Assembly: GCF_000503895.1 (NCBI RefSeq)
Contig: NC_022997.1
Location: 2,190,501-2,254,500 of the forward strand
DNA: 64,000 nucleotides
From: Hyphomicrobium nitrativorans NL23
GTDB lineage: Bacteria; Pseudomonadota; Alphaproteobacteria; Rhizobiales; Hyphomicrobiaceae
Direction: 5' to 3'
Below are positions 1 through 8,918 of this stretch, one piece after another (within the stretch, counting starts at the first letter, position 1; each line of letters opens with the position of its first letter). A program made the translations under genes and the position numbers. A model generated the notes under the pieces. It saw only the letters and a list, made by a program, of their open reading frames with translations. It was not told where the DNA came from and did no database searches.

Positions 1-880
1 CACCGGCGAGCGTCAGCAGAAGCACGATAGCGAGCGACAGCGCGATAGCCGGTGCCGCGGCCCGGATCACCGCATTCCCCGGTTTCGTAAACTCCCATGC
101 GAGGTGCGTGACGACGTTTCCGTCCGCGTCCCGAACCGCCTGCGTATATGCGCCGGTATCCCGCGAATGCGTCTCGGCGACGTGTTTGATGTCGCCGATG
201 TCGGCCAGCGCCTCGACTTTGTCGAGCGTCGCCTCGGTGAGATGCTGGATTCCGACCAGGAGCGTGGGCTCGATCGGGGCCTGATGGCCTTCGCTCTCCG
301 GTGCGAACGGTGTCACCGTGACCATGGCGGGGTGCCCGTCGACGATCGCCATATCGGTGACGTAGATGCCGTCGTTCACGCCGTCCAGCACGTGGTCTCC
401 AAAGCCTTCGCCCGCAGCGTGAGCCTTCCGGTAGAGGTCGCGTGCGCGTGTCATCGCGCGAGCCGCAGGGGCGAGCCGACGCGTCGCATCGTCAGCCGCA
501 GGCGCGCCGGACACCCCGGACGCGAAAATCGCCTTGCCGCTCGGATCGACGACGACGAGTTCCTGCGGTCCCTCCGACGAGAGCGCCTGGCTTCCGAAGT
601 TTGCGTGCAGCCAATTCGCTTCTTGCGACAGCACGACGTTGCGGAACGCTTCGTCGCGGAGCGCGTGTCCCAGCAGCTCCGAGGCGTGGATCTCGCCCAG
701 CAGCTTGAGGCCGCGTTCGAGCGCTGCGGCTTCCTGTTTGAGGGCCGCCTTGTTGATGCCCTCGATGACGACGACCGCGTTGCGCCCGAGCAGCAAGACC
801 GCGGCGAGCGCCGGCAGCGCCATGGCCAGCCCGATCCAGCGGACCAGCTTCAATCCCTGTGCGTTTTGTCGTTGAGCCAT
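1..880 (-). CDS. CHASE4-type membrane sensor protein, 5' part only
   Basis: The reading frame begins at the ATG at 880 and runs leftward off the window edge, giving 293 residues of a longer protein. A hydrophobic segment near residues 12-33 and a second near residues 275-293 bracket a periplasmic region of about 240 residues. That region has the pattern ANWLHANFG followed by ELVVVDPSGKAIFASG, which resembles the CHASE4 extracytoplasmic sensor domain. In Hyphomicrobiales such sensors usually precede GGDEF/EAL domains, so a c-di-GMP enzyme is likely, but the output domain lies outside the window and this is inference. A GGAG-like ribosome site precedes the ATG. Divergent from nothing visible; its neighbour at 1049-1525 is in the same orientation. 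Confidence 0.65.
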   Translation of the reverse strand, partial: MAQRQNAQGLKLVRWIGLAMALPALAAVLLLGRNAVVVIEGINKAALKQEAAALERGLKLLGEIHASELLGHALRDEAFRNVVLSQEANWLHANFGSQALSSEGPQELVVVDPSGKAIFASGVSGAPAADDATRRLAPAARAMTRARDLYRKAHAAGEGFGDHVLDGVNDGIYVTDMAIVDGHPAMVTVTPFAPESEGHQAPIEPTLLVGIQHLTEATLDKVEALADIGDIKHVAETHSRDTGAYTQAVRDADGNVVTHLAWEFTKPGNAVIRAAAPAIALSLAIVLLLTLAG

Positions 881-1048
881 TCTCCGGCCCCGCTCCCCCA
901 TGAACTCAAGTCCTGCACAGGTTAATGGAGTTCGCTTGACGAACCGCGCGAAGCACGGCTCGAATGCGAGCAATCGCGTCAACGATCTGTTTATTTTCGA
1001 GGCGGGCCGGATGCGGAGAGAGCCGCCGCCGAAGCGCCCGCGCCGGGA

Positions 1049-1525
1049 TCAGCCGCCCTTCCGATACGTGCCGAGCAACACCGCTTCCGCGAGCACGTGG
1101 CCAGCCATCGCGGCCTCCACATCGGCCTTGGCCGGGTTCGAAAGGCCATCGAGACGCGTATCGAGCGCGTAGAGCTTGTGGAAGTAGCGGTGCCGGCCGA
1201 TTGGCGGGCAGGGGCCGCCGTAGCCGGTGTGCTCCCAGTCGTTGAGGCCGTCTTCCGTTCCCGACGGTCGCGCGTCGGCCGCGACAGCCGCGGGAAGTCC
1301 GGTCGAATCCGGCGGCAGATTATAGAGCACCCAATGCACCCAGGTCCGCTGCGGCGCGGCCGGGTCCGGCGCGTCTGGATCGTCGACGATGAGCACCAGG
1401 CTCTCGGTCCCGGCCGGTGCGTTGCTCCACGCGAGCGGCGGAGAGATGTCGTCCCCCTCGCATGTATAGAGACGCGGGATCTCGCCGCCGTCCGCGAAAG
1501 CCGTCGAGGTGAGGGTGAATGTCAT
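1049..1525 (-). CDS. YbhB/YbcL family (PEBP-like) protein
   Basis: A 158-residue protein of the phosphatidylethanolamine-binding / Raf-kinase-inhibitor-like family. The family hallmarks are visible: the DDPDAPDP ligand-pocket segment, WVHWVLYNLP, and GYGGPCPPIGRHRYFHKLYAL-like anion-binding stretch near residues 110-130. The open frame extends upstream to 1678, but the ATG at 1525 has a GGAG 8 nt before it and gives the normal family length, so I chose it. Bacterial members are cytoplasmic or periplasmic with no firmly established substrate. No signal peptide is evident. Confidence 0.88.
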   Translation of the reverse strand: MTFTLTSTAFADGGEIPRLYTCEGDDISPPLAWSNAPAGTESLVLIVDDPDAPDPAAPQRTWVHWVLYNLPPDSTGLPAAVAADARPSGTEDGLNDWEHTGYGGPCPPIGRHRYFHKLYALDTRLDGLSNPAKADVEAAMAGHVLAEAVLLGTYRKGG

Positions 1526-1710
1526 CGCGTTGCTCCGGTTTCGAACCCGTTCCACGCTATCAAATGGGGGTATTTCGTAAACCGTTCCGGTGCATGGAAA
1601 CATCTCCGGGCGTCGCCGGTATCGGGAACCGCCATCCGCGAGCCGCGGACGGGTTGCGCCCGGTCCGATCTCCTGCATGATGCCGCCAGACGATCAGAGG
1701 ACATGCCCCG

Positions 1711-1947
1711 ATGCCGCGTACCGCTCTTCTCCTTCTCGCCGCCTTCGCGCTTTTGCCGCCTGTGACGTCTGCCGCCGAGGCGGGCCGCAGAGATGACGGC
1801 AAACGCCTCGCGTCTCAGACGAAGCCGCTGAAGGATTGCACGCGTCTCAACGCCCGCTACGGATATTACGCAAACCCGTGGTGCACCGCCGCCGAGCAGG
1901 ACCGCTGGGATCGCTGGGAAGCGCGCCGCCTCAGCGGGCGGCGCTGA
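1711..1947 (+). CDS. Small exported hypothetical protein
   Basis: A 78-residue protein with a clear N-terminal signal peptide (MPRTALLLLAAFALLPPVTSAA) and a short basic, tryptophan- and tyrosine-containing mature part holding two cysteines (DCTRLNARYGYYANPWC). An AGAGG ribosome site sits 10 nt before the ATG. The two cysteines could form a disulfide in the periplasm. I do not recognise a family; it lies alone between two leftward genes. Confidence 0.6.
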   Translation: MPRTALLLLAAFALLPPVTSAAEAGRRDDGKRLASQTKPLKDCTRLNARYGYYANPWCTAAEQDRWDRWEARRLSGRR

Positions 1948-2016
1948 CGATCGCACGGGCGCGCGTATCGCGCGCCAGGAGATCTATCCGGGGCTTCTGC
2001 GCATCGTGGCGGGACT

Positions 2017-2388
2017 TCACTCGTCGCCGCGTTTCGTCTCGACGTGGAAGCGATGCAGCACGCGATGCGCGATCGGCGCCAGCACGAACCCTGCGCCGAT
2101 CACGATAATGAGCCCGGAGAGAATGGCGTAGAAGCCCGCGAAGAGTTTGCCTGCCGTCGTATGCACCTGATCCACGGGGCCCATGCCCGACAGGATCATC
2201 GCCGCGTTCACGAACGAATCCGCAAGTCCCATGCCCTCGGTCACGGAATAGCCGGTCATGCCGATGACGAGGCCGCCGAACGTGAGCATCGCCCACAGCA
2301 GAAGCGCCCGCCCCATCCGCTGCGCGAACTGCGGGCGAGGGATCACCTTCTCCGACTTGTGCTCGAACGGGATGAGGGGAGCGGGCAT
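2017..2388 (-). CDS. Two-helix membrane protein resembling a pore-loop (ion channel-like) protein
   Basis: A 123-residue inner-membrane protein with two strong hydrophobic helices (about residues 28-48 and 82-105) separated by a re-entrant-looking segment MILSGMGPVDQVHTTAGKLF. The helix-loop-helix layout is like the two-TM potassium channel module, and homologues in Hyphomicrobiales are often labelled as ion channel-like, but a TVGYG selectivity filter is absent (GMGP stands in its place), so channel activity is not established. The gene begins 2 nt from a 343 bp transposable element; its present Shine-Dalgarno candidate (GAGGA, 10 nt upstream) is supplied by the element's terminal repeat. 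It was probably once directly downstream of the gene at 2734-3501. Confidence 0.7.
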   Translation of the reverse strand: MPAPLIPFEHKSEKVIPRPQFAQRMGRALLLWAMLTFGGLVIGMTGYSVTEGMGLADSFVNAAMILSGMGPVDQVHTTAGKLFAGFYAILSGLIIVIGAGFVLAPIAHRVLHRFHVETKRGDE

Positions 2389-2391
2389 TTA

Positions 2392-2734
2392 GGGTCTGTC
2401 CTCAATATTCGATGGGCATTGACGCGAGGACTTTCGTGTCATGCTGGAAGCATGTCTCCGACATGACCCGGCAGGAGCGGAAACGCAGCAAACCTCCATG
2501 GTTTGCAAGTTTTCGCGTCGTGCTGGAAGCACGCCTCCGGCATGACCCGGCAGTGCGAAAGGACCGCGCCCCTCCGGGGTGAGCCAAGACAAGCCAATGG
2601 CGGCGTCAAATCGCTTGCCCGATGCGCAAGCATCGCGCGTCGTGCTGGAAGCACGCCTCCGGCGTGACGCGCTTTTCCTGGCCCTTGGCTTGTCTTAGCT
2701 CATCAATGTCCCATCGAATATTGAGGACAGACCC
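2392..2734. mobile_element. MITE-like non-autonomous element with TA duplication
   Basis: A 343 bp segment with near-perfect terminal inverted repeats: 2392-2421 (GGGTCTGTCCTCAATATTCG then ATGGGCATTG) matches the reverse complement of 2704-2734 except for one inserted base. It is flanked by TA at 2390-2391 and TA at 2735-2736, a target duplication typical of the IS427-type IS5 group or IS630/Tc1-like elements. No transposase frame is present, so it must be mobilised in trans. Deleting the element and one TA restores the junction GAT TAA ATG between the flanking genes, strong internal evidence that this is an insertion. Confidence 0.85.
2435..2673. repeat. Three imperfect direct copies of a palindromic ~38 bp unit inside the MITE
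   Basis: Copies at 2435-2474, 2514-2553 and 2636-2673 share the core GTCGTGCTGGAAGCACGCCT followed by CCGGCATGACCCGGCAG or a variant. Each copy contains its own small palindrome (CATGCTGGAAGCATG or GTGCTGGAAGCAC). A further inverted pair, GAGCCAAGACAAGCCAA at 2581-2597 and its near complement at 2685-2701, is nested within the element. These look like REP-type units carried by or accumulated in the element. Confidence 0.75.
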
Positions 2735-3501
2735 TAATCCCTCCTCAGCACGACGGCCAGACCGTCATGATCTCCGGTCGTGACCTCGGGGTTGTTTGCA
2801 ATCGCATTGCCGAGCGGCACCGTGCCAGTCTGCCGATATCGGGAATGCTCGGCAAGAGCACGCGCGAAGCCGTCGCGCGCCTGGTTGAACGAAGCGTAGC
2901 GATGCGGCGGGTCGCGCAGGAAGTTCACCGCCTCCCGGCTGAACGCGCCGATGAAGACAAAGCCATGTTCGCTCGCATGAGGACCGAAGATGCGGCCGTG
3001 GTTGTTCGTTTCCTCGAAGACGCGATTTGAAAAGGCGTCGTCGCGGCCTTGCGGAAGCTGGTGATACAGCGCGCCGCCCACGTATCCGCGATAGCCTGTG
3101 GAATGTCCGAAGCGAACCGGATAGCCCGCAGCCGTGGCTGCCGCGACGAGCGCCTTGCGCGCTTCGTCCGCGCTCGAAGACGACGCATCGATCAGAACGA
3201 CGTTGATCGGCTCATGCAACTTCTTGCCGTCGACACGCTCGCCCAGCCAATGCGCGATCGACCCATCCTTAGCGATCATCCATTTTCCGATGGCCGGAAG
3301 CCCCGCCGGGCTCGCGATCTCGCTTTGAGGGATGGACGGTGCGTCAAGGACAGGCTTATCGGCGGCAGTCGCGGTGGCGGCGGTGACCAACGCCAGAAGC
3401 GTGCATGACACCAACATCCGTCTCGCGAGCGCTCGGCACCCGATTTTTCTGCATCGATGCTTGAACGCCAAGAGAGACCGCACGGTGTAAAGCCGCATCA
3501 T
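2734..3501 (-). CDS. Exported hypothetical protein (LssY_C-like pattern not proven)
   Basis: A 255-residue protein with an N-terminal export signal (hydrophobic core MLVSCTLLALVTAATATAA around residues 29-47). The mature part has no motif I can assign with confidence; it contains a central LYHQLPQGRDDAFSNRVFEE stretch and is soluble-looking. The start at 3501 is supported by GGAG 12 nt upstream, but the internal ATG at 3417 would give a shorter, more conventional signal peptide. The stop codon TAG at 2734-2736 is formed by the TA target duplication of the adjacent MITE plus the first base of the element; without the insertion it would be TAA at the same codon, so the protein is unchanged. AGGAGG inside its last codons was probably the ribosome site of the downstream gene. 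Confidence 0.6.
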   Translation of the reverse strand: MMRLYTVRSLLAFKHRCRKIGCRALARRMLVSCTLLALVTAATATAADKPVLDAPSIPQSEIASPAGLPAIGKWMIAKDGSIAHWLGERVDGKKLHEPINVVLIDASSSSADEARKALVAAATAAGYPVRFGHSTGYRGYVGGALYHQLPQGRDDAFSNRVFEETNNHGRIFGPHASEHGFVFIGAFSREAVNFLRDPPHRYASFNQARDGFARALAEHSRYRQTGTVPLGNAIANNPEVTTGDHDGLAVVLRRD

Positions 3502-3751
3502 CCATCCAACTCCGTCGCGCCTTGGAAGGCAGGCCTCTCAGACACGTCGCGCCCTATTGCGCATTGTTTCGGACGCGCGGCGTTAAACGCGCCACACATC
3601 GCCGGGCGCCCATGCCGTCACGCGTGAAGTATGTTGCAATATTACGCTGGAATTTGAAGCGTTTGTAGAAATTTGGTCTCCGGCGTGCCGTTGCGACGCC
3701 GTTCTCAGCGCCTACATACGTGGATAGGTCAACAATCGCGGAGGACGATCC

Positions 3752-3946
3752 ATGTATATGACGAGTGGGCTTCAGAGCCAGGCTGCAGAGGTTCGCGACG
3801 AGACTTACGAGAGCATCATCGAGCACGCAAAATCTCACGCTCGCCGGTATGCGGCGCTCGACACGCAGGAAGGGCGCACGGCCGCCGTGGCCGTGTTGCG
3901 CTTCGCGCGCAGTCTGCGAACGCGCCGTAAACGCTTGCACGCATAG
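3752..3946 (+). CDS. Small hypothetical protein, 64 residues
   Basis: A 64-residue, helix-prone cytoplasmic protein with a basic C-terminus (RSLRTRRKRLHA). It is preceded by a strong ribosome site, GGAGGA, 7 nt before the ATG, and followed directly by a symmetric intrinsic terminator shared with rpoD. The good start signal and terminator make it a credible gene despite no recognisable family. No domain, membrane segment or export signal is visible. Confidence 0.65.
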   Translation: MYMTSGLQSQAAEVRDETYESIIEHAKSHARRYAALDTQEGRTAAVAVLRFARSLRTRRKRLHA

Positions 3947-3954
3947 CCGCCAAC

Positions 3955-3985
3955 AAAAAACCCCCGAGCATCACTCGGGGGTTTT
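3955..3985. terminator. Bidirectional rho-independent terminator between a small gene and rpoD
   Basis: A perfect 8 bp stem CCCCCGAG (3961-3968) / CTCGGGGG (3974-3981) with loop CATCA is flanked by A6 on the left (3955-3960) and T4 on the right (3982-3985). It can therefore stop transcription of the rightward small gene and of leftward rpoD, whose stop codon is at 3992. Confidence 0.92.
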
Positions 3986-3991
3986 CTTTGA

Positions 3992-5962
3992 TCAGTTGTC
4001 GAGGAAGCTTCTGAGTTTCCGGCTCCGGCTCGGATGCTTGAGTTTCCGAAGCGCCTTGGCTTCGATCTGGCGAATACGCTCGCGCGTGACCGAGAACTGC
4101 TGTCCCACCTCTTCGAGCGTGTGGTCCGTGTTCATGCCGATGCCGAAGCGCATGCGGAGCACGCGCTCCTCACGCGGCGTGAGGGACGCCAGCACCCGCG
4201 TCGTCGTCTCGCGAAGGTTCGCCGCAATCGCCGCCTGATCCGGCAGCACCGCGTTGCGGTCCTCGATGAAGTCGCCGAGGTGGCTGTCCTCCTCGTCGCC
4301 GATGGGCGTTTCGAGCGAGATCGGCTCCTTCGCGATCTTGAGAACCTTGCGCACCTTTTCGAGCGGCATCGCGAGCTTCTCGGCCAGCTCTTCCGGCGTC
4401 GGCTCGCGGCCGATCTCGTGCAGCATCTGGCGGCTCGTGCGCACGATCTTGTTGATCGTCTCGATCATGTGCACGGGGATGCGGATCGTGCGCGCCTGGT
4501 CGGCGATGGAGCGCGTGATGGCCTGACGGATCCACCACGTCGCGTACGTCGAGAACTTATAGCCGCGCCGGTACTCGAACTTGTCGACAGCCTTCATCAG
4601 GCCGATGTTGCCTTCCTGGATGAGATCCAGGAACTGCAAGCCGCGGTTCGTGTACTTCTTGGCAATCGAGATCACGAGGCGGAGGTTGGCTTCCACCATC
4701 TCCTTTTTCGCCTGGCGCGCTTCGCGCTCGCCCTTCTGCACGGCCTTGACGATGCGGCGGTACTCGGTGATTTCGAGGCCCGTTTCCGTCGCGAGTTCGT
4801 GGATCTCCTTGCGGATCTGCTCGATCGTCGGACGCTCGTTCTTGACGAGCTGGCCCCACTTCTTGCCGTTCTCGGCCATGCGGTCGAGCCAGGTCTGGTC
4901 GAGCTCGTTGCCGAAGTATTCGTCGATGAACACGAGACGCGCGACGCCATAGCTGTCGGCGAGCCGCATCAGCCGGCCTTCGAGGCCGACGAGGCGCCGG
5001 TTGATCGAATAGAGCTGCTCGACGAGGCTTTCGATACGCGCGTTGTTAAGCGAAAGGCTCTTCACGTCCGCGATGATCTCTTCGCGCAGCTTGTCGTAAG
5101 CCTTCTGCTGCTGGCGCGAGCCGCTTTCGCCGGCTACCTGCTGCTCAAGCTTCTTGTCCTGCTGCTTCCTGAGCTTCTTGTACGTGTTCGCGATGTTGTC
5201 GAAGGTTTCGAGAACCTTCGGCTTGAGCTCGGCTTCCATCGCGGCGAGCGAAAGCGCGTTCTCGTACTCGTCGTCGTCGTCGTTGGATTCGGACGCCTCT
5301 GCGCCTTCACCCTCTGCGCCGTCTTCGCTGTCCCCGGCGACCGCGGGCGGGGCTTTCGCCTCGGGCCCTTCGTAGGTGGCTTCGAGATCGATGATGTCGC
5401 GCAGCAGAATCTTGCCGTCGTTGAGCTCGTCGCGCCAGATGATGATGGCCTGGAAGGTGAGGGGGCTTTCGCAGAGACCTGCGATCATCGCTTCGCGGCC
5501 GGCCTCGATGCGCTTCGCGATGGCGATTTCGCCTTCACGCGACAGCAGCTCCACCGAGCCCATCTCGCGCAGATACATGCGCACCGGATCGTCGGTGCGC
5601 TCGGCCGGCTCCGCACGCGTCTCCGAGCGCGCGGGCAGGCCAGCCTGAACGACTGAGCGGCCGCCCTCTTCCTCGTCGGACTCGCCCTCCGCCGCGTCCG
5701 CGCCTTCTTCGCCTTCGTCGGTCTCGACGACGTTGATGCCCATGTCGGACAACATCGCCATCGTATCTTCGATCTGGTCGGGCGAGACCTCTTCGGAGGG
5801 GAGCACGGAGTTAAGCTCGTCGAGCGTCACGTATCCGCGCGCCTTGGCCGTCTTGAGCAGCCGCTTGACCGCCTGATCGGAGAGGTCGAGCAGGGGGCTG
5901 TCGCGCTCCTGGGATTCAGCCGTCGCCGTATCCTGCTCGTCTTTCTTTGCAGCGTTTGCCAT
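3992..5962 (-). CDS. rpoD: RNA polymerase primary sigma factor RpoD (sigma-70)
   Basis: A 656-residue housekeeping sigma factor. Region 1.1 lies at the N-terminus ([20 protein letters not shown]), then [20 protein letters not shown] (region 1.2), a long acidic non-conserved insertion, region 2 with [20 protein letters not shown] and the -10 recognition helix ([20 protein letters not shown]), region 3, and region 4.2 with the -35-binding helix ([20 protein letters not shown]). The frame is open to 6097, but the ATG at 5962 ([10 protein letters not shown]) with GAGAG upstream matches family starts. It follows dnaG by 236 nt in the same direction, the common alphaproteobacterial macromolecular-synthesis arrangement. 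Confidence 0.97.
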   Translation of the reverse strand: MANAAKKDEQDTATAESQERDSPLLDLSDQAVKRLLKTAKARGYVTLDELNSVLPSEEVSPDQIEDTMAMLSDMGINVVETDEGEEGADAAEGESDEEEGGRSVVQAGLPARSETRAEPAERTDDPVRMYLREMGSVELLSREGEIAIAKRIEAGREAMIAGLCESPLTFQAIIIWRDELNDGKILLRDIIDLEATYEGPEAKAPPAVAGDSEDGAEGEGAEASESNDDDDEYENALSLAAMEAELKPKVLETFDNIANTYKKLRKQQDKKLEQQVAGESGSRQQQKAYDKLREEIIADVKSLSLNNARIESLVEQLYSINRRLVGLEGRLMRLADSYGVARLVFIDEYFGNELDQTWLDRMAENGKKWGQLVKNERPTIEQIRKEIHELATETGLEITEYRRIVKAVQKGEREARQAKKEMVEANLRLVISIAKKYTNRGLQFLDLIQEGNIGLMKAVDKFEYRRGYKFSTYATWWIRQAITRSIADQARTIRIPVHMIETINKIVRTSRQMLHEIGREPTPEELAEKLAMPLEKVRKVLKIAKEPISLETPIGDEEDSHLGDFIEDRNAVLPDQAAIAANLRETTTRVLASLTPREERVLRMRFGIGMNTDHTLEEVGQQFSVTRERIRQIEAKALRKLKHPSRSRKLRSFLDN

Positions 5963-6198
5963 GTCTCTCAATCGTCCGCCAAAAATGAGGGAGGCTGGCC
6001 TCCGGTCAGCATGTGCGCGTTCGGGCCGTCGGGTTCGAACCGCACGTCGAGGGGCGCCGTCTCGCGGCTTTCCCAAGGGCCTATGCCAAGCACACATGCC
6101 ATATGGCGCACCTGGCCCCCGCGAAGGCCGAAGTCCGCCTGTGATTTATCGATCCGGCCGGGTTTCCGTGACGTCGCGTATCCTCCCCCCGCTAACCG

Positions 6199-8169
6199 TC
6201 AAGGTGTGTGACCGGGCCCGGCCCCTGGGCCGAGCGAATCCGGATTGCTCATCAGCTCAAGCTGCCGCTTGAGATCGCAGATGCGGGCAAAAGACGCCTC
6301 ACTGCGATCTTCGTGCCAAGCCTGCTCGGCCGCTTCGAGCGATCGTTGCAGTCCCACATGCCGTTCGTGCAACGCGAGGGCGTGGCGCCAGCCATCTTCC
6401 ACCTCGGTGCGCCCGGCCCCGGGCTCAGCAAACCGATCACACTTGTGCGAAACCGCGCGTTCGACGAGGGTCAAGACCCCGCCAACACCGGATTTGTTCA
6501 AGTGGGTTCGAAGCCTCTCTGTGTCAAGTAAATTGTCGATTGCGTGGGCGGAAAGGATGGCGTCCCGTAGCCGCGAGAGCGCACTCGACGTGAAGTAAAG
6601 GTCGGCCAGCGTTTCCGCTTCCTCTTCGATTAGCCACGGATGGTTAAGGACCACTTTAAGCAGCAGCGCCTCCCGCCGGGGCGGAGCGAGCCCGCCGTCC
6701 GGCGCGACGAGGGCACTTTTTCTGAGGCTGCTGCTGGCGTTAAGGTGTTCCGTGCCATCCCCCAGGCCCGGCGGAAAGGTGCCTCGGCCGAACGCCCGCC
6801 GGCCGGGCTTTCCACCCATTGTGCGTGCCGTGCGCCCGCCCTGGACCCAGCCGCCTGCGTTCGGGCGGCCGTATCCTCCGCCCGAAGCCGCACCCCCTGC
6901 CGTGCCCCATGCGGCCGCCAGCCGTTCGCCAAGCGCTTGGCGATAGTGCGTGCGGACGCTGTCGTCAGCGATTTTTCCGATCAGGCCTTTGAGCGTCTTT
7001 TCGAGCCCGGCGCGCCGCTCGGGCGTGGACCAGTCGCGGTCGGCCCATTCCCGCTCGAACAGCACATCGACCAGAGGCCGGGCGCGTCCGAGCACGGTTT
7101 CCAGCGCCGAGGGCCCCTGCTGGCGCACCAGATCGTCGGGATCGAGCCCGTCCGGCAGGAATGCGAACGAGAGGCTCGCGCCCGGCTGCAGGTGGGGGAG
7201 GGCCGTGTCGACGGCCCGGAACGCCGCACGCTTGCCCGCGCTGTCGCCGTCGAAGCAAAGGATCGGCTCGGGCGCCATGCGCCAGAGGAGCTTGAGCTGG
7301 TCTTCCGTCAGCGCAGTTCCGAGCGGCGCCACGGTTTCGACGAACCCCGCTTCCGACAGCGAGATCGCATCCATGTAGCCTTCGACCGCGATCACGCGAT
7401 CCTTGTCGTGCGCGGCCGCGCGGGCCCGATGCGCATTGAACAGCAAATGCCCCTTGTGGAAGAGCGGAGTTTCCGGAGAATTCAGATACTTGGCGTTTTG
7501 ATCGGGGTCGAGTGCGCGGCCGCCGAACGCCACGATACGCCCGCGTGCGTCTGCGATGGGAAACATCACGCGGTGCCGGAAGCGGTCGTAGGCGACGGGG
7601 ATGTCGTCGCCCGAGATCAGCATGCCGGAGACGACCATTTCTTCGAGCGAGAACCCCGCGCCCGCCAGATGGTCCTTCAGGGCCGAGCGTGAGCCCGGCG
7701 CATATCCGATGCGGAACGTCGCGAGCGTCTCGCGCTTGAGGCCGCGGCGCTCGATGTAGCGGCGCGCGTCCGCCCCCTGCGGACCCACCAGCGCGTCCTC
7801 GAAAAACTTGGCGGACGCCTCCATCAGTGCCACCAGCCGCGTGCGCTGGTCCTCGCGCTCTTGATCGTGTGCTTCAGGCTTCGGCAGCGTGACGCCTGCT
7901 TCCTGCGCCAACCGCTCGACGGCTTCGGGGAAGCTCAACCCTTCGGTCGCCATGACGAACTTGAAGATGTCGCCGTGCTCGCCGGAGGCGAAGCAGTGAT
8001 AGAAACCCTTCTGATCGTTCACGAAGAACGACGGCGTTTTCTCCATCTTGAACGGCGAGAGCCCGGCGTATTCGCGCCCCTTGCGCTTGAGCGACACCTT
8101 GCGGCCCACGACCTGGCTCACCGGGAGCCGGGCGCGGATCTCGTCCAGGAGGTGAGGCGAAAAACGCAT
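6199..8169 (-). CDS. dnaG: DNA primase DnaG
   Basis: A 656-residue primase that makes RNA primers for chromosome replication. The N-terminal CHC2-type domain has GLSPFKMEKTPSFFVNDQKG then FYHCFASGEHGD, in which three of the four classical zinc ligands (C, H, C, C) are replaced (S, K, C kept, S). The TOPRIM catalytic core shows VEGYMD and CFDGDSAGKRA. The C-terminal helicase-interaction region follows. The frame extends to 8415 but MRFSPHLLDEIRARLPVSQV at 8169 is the family start. It sits between a YqeY-like gene and rpoD, all leftward. Confidence 0.96.
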   Translation of the reverse strand: MRFSPHLLDEIRARLPVSQVVGRKVSLKRKGREYAGLSPFKMEKTPSFFVNDQKGFYHCFASGEHGDIFKFVMATEGLSFPEAVERLAQEAGVTLPKPEAHDQEREDQRTRLVALMEASAKFFEDALVGPQGADARRYIERRGLKRETLATFRIGYAPGSRSALKDHLAGAGFSLEEMVVSGMLISGDDIPVAYDRFRHRVMFPIADARGRIVAFGGRALDPDQNAKYLNSPETPLFHKGHLLFNAHRARAAAHDKDRVIAVEGYMDAISLSEAGFVETVAPLGTALTEDQLKLLWRMAPEPILCFDGDSAGKRAAFRAVDTALPHLQPGASLSFAFLPDGLDPDDLVRQQGPSALETVLGRARPLVDVLFEREWADRDWSTPERRAGLEKTLKGLIGKIADDSVRTHYRQALGERLAAAWGTAGGAASGGGYGRPNAGGWVQGGRTARTMGGKPGRRAFGRGTFPPGLGDGTEHLNASSSLRKSALVAPDGGLAPPRREALLLKVVLNHPWLIEEEAETLADLYFTSSALSRLRDAILSAHAIDNLLDTERLRTHLNKSGVGGVLTLVERAVSHKCDRFAEPGAGRTEVEDGWRHALALHERHVGLQRSLEAAEQAWHEDRSEASFARICDLKRQLELMSNPDSLGPGAGPGHTP

Positions 8170-8343
8170 GGGTTTCAGTGGGCCTAGTTTCGTCGATGTG
8201 GAAATTACGTAACTCGAAGTTACGCGATTCCTTCGTGTCCTAATTGGCGGCAAGAGCGCCCAAACGCACTTGTCAGCCCAATCCACAGGCCGGTCGCGAA
8301 AATCAGCCGGTCGCTTCGCGAGCGGGCTGCCGCCCGCACCCGC

Positions 8344-8446
8344 CCGGGGGGGACGTGTCCCCCGGACCCCCTCCTTTTTTGGTTTGGAAGAGCGTTTGAC
8401 TGGCTCTCCAGCCAATCAAAAATGGGTCCAGGGGTTAAGCCCCTGG
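8344..8446. repeat. Pair of GC-rich hairpins upstream of dnaG
   Basis: The 299 bp gap between dnaG and the YqeY-like gene holds two strong hairpins and no gene. The first is GGGGGAC (8348-8354) / GTCCCCC (8357-8363); the second is CCAGGGG (8428-8434) / CCCCTGG (8440-8446) with loop TTAAG. An A/T-rich run (8372-8388) lies between them. They may be REP-like intergenic palindromes or attenuate readthrough from the YqeY-like gene into dnaG; the sequence alone does not decide. Confidence 0.55.
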
Positions 8447-8468
8447 CACGTCACTTGAAGCGGTCTGA

Positions 8469-8918
8469 TTAGCTCAGCAACTCCTTGACGAGCCCGCTCG
8501 CCTTTCCGAAGTCCATCTGCCCGGCAAACCGCTCCTTGAGCGCCCCCATGACGCGGCCCATGTCCTTGGGGCCCGCCGCGCCCAGCTCCGCAATCAGCGC
8601 ACCGATGGCGGCCTTCGTTGCGGCTTCGTCCATCTGCTGCGGCAGATACTCATCGAGAATCGCGACTTCCGCCTTCTCCTGGTCGGCGAGATCCTGTCGT
8701 CCGGCCTTTTCGTAGGTCGCGATACTCTCGCGGCGCTGCTTCACCATCTTCTGCAGGATGGTGACGACGTCCGCATCGCCCACCTCCGCCGGGGCCGCGC
8801 CGCCGACGCCGATTTCGCGATCCTTGATCGCCGCCGAGATCAGCCGGAGCGTCGAGAGGCGCGCCTTGTTGCCCGACTTCATCGCGTCCTTGATGTCCTG
8901 CGTGATGCGCGCGCGCAT
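8469..8918 (-). CDS. GatB/YqeY domain-containing protein
   Basis: A 149-residue protein of the YqeY family, which shares the C-terminal tRNA-binding fold of GatB (Asp-tRNA/Glu-tRNA amidotransferase subunit B). Visible hallmarks are MKSGNKARLSTLRLISAAIK, KMVKQRRESIATYEKAGRQD, LAILDEYLP-like segment and the C-terminal GKASGLVKELL. AGAGGG lies 7 nt before the ATG at 8918. The open frame reads much further upstream through carA antisense, but that extension is spurious. Its cellular role is not established; it is classically found between carA (divergent) and dnaG/rpoD. Confidence 0.93.
   Translation of the reverse strand: MRARITQDIKDAMKSGNKARLSTLRLISAAIKDREIGVGGAAPAEVGDADVVTILQKMVKQRRESIATYEKAGRQDLADQEKAEVAILDEYLPQQMDEAATKAAIGALIAELGAAGPKDMGRVMGALKERFAGQMDFGKASGLVKELLS

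Noticed and set aside
4034-5656. A 540-residue open frame antisense to rpoD
   Set aside because: It is the shadow of rpoD in high-GC sequence: no ribosome site, Arg/Leu/Val-rich composition, no family motif. The same applies to long antisense frames over carB, dnaG and xseA.
6019-6036. LexA-like GTTC pair upstream of rpoD
   Set aside because: The spacer is 10 nt instead of 7, so it does not match the operator.
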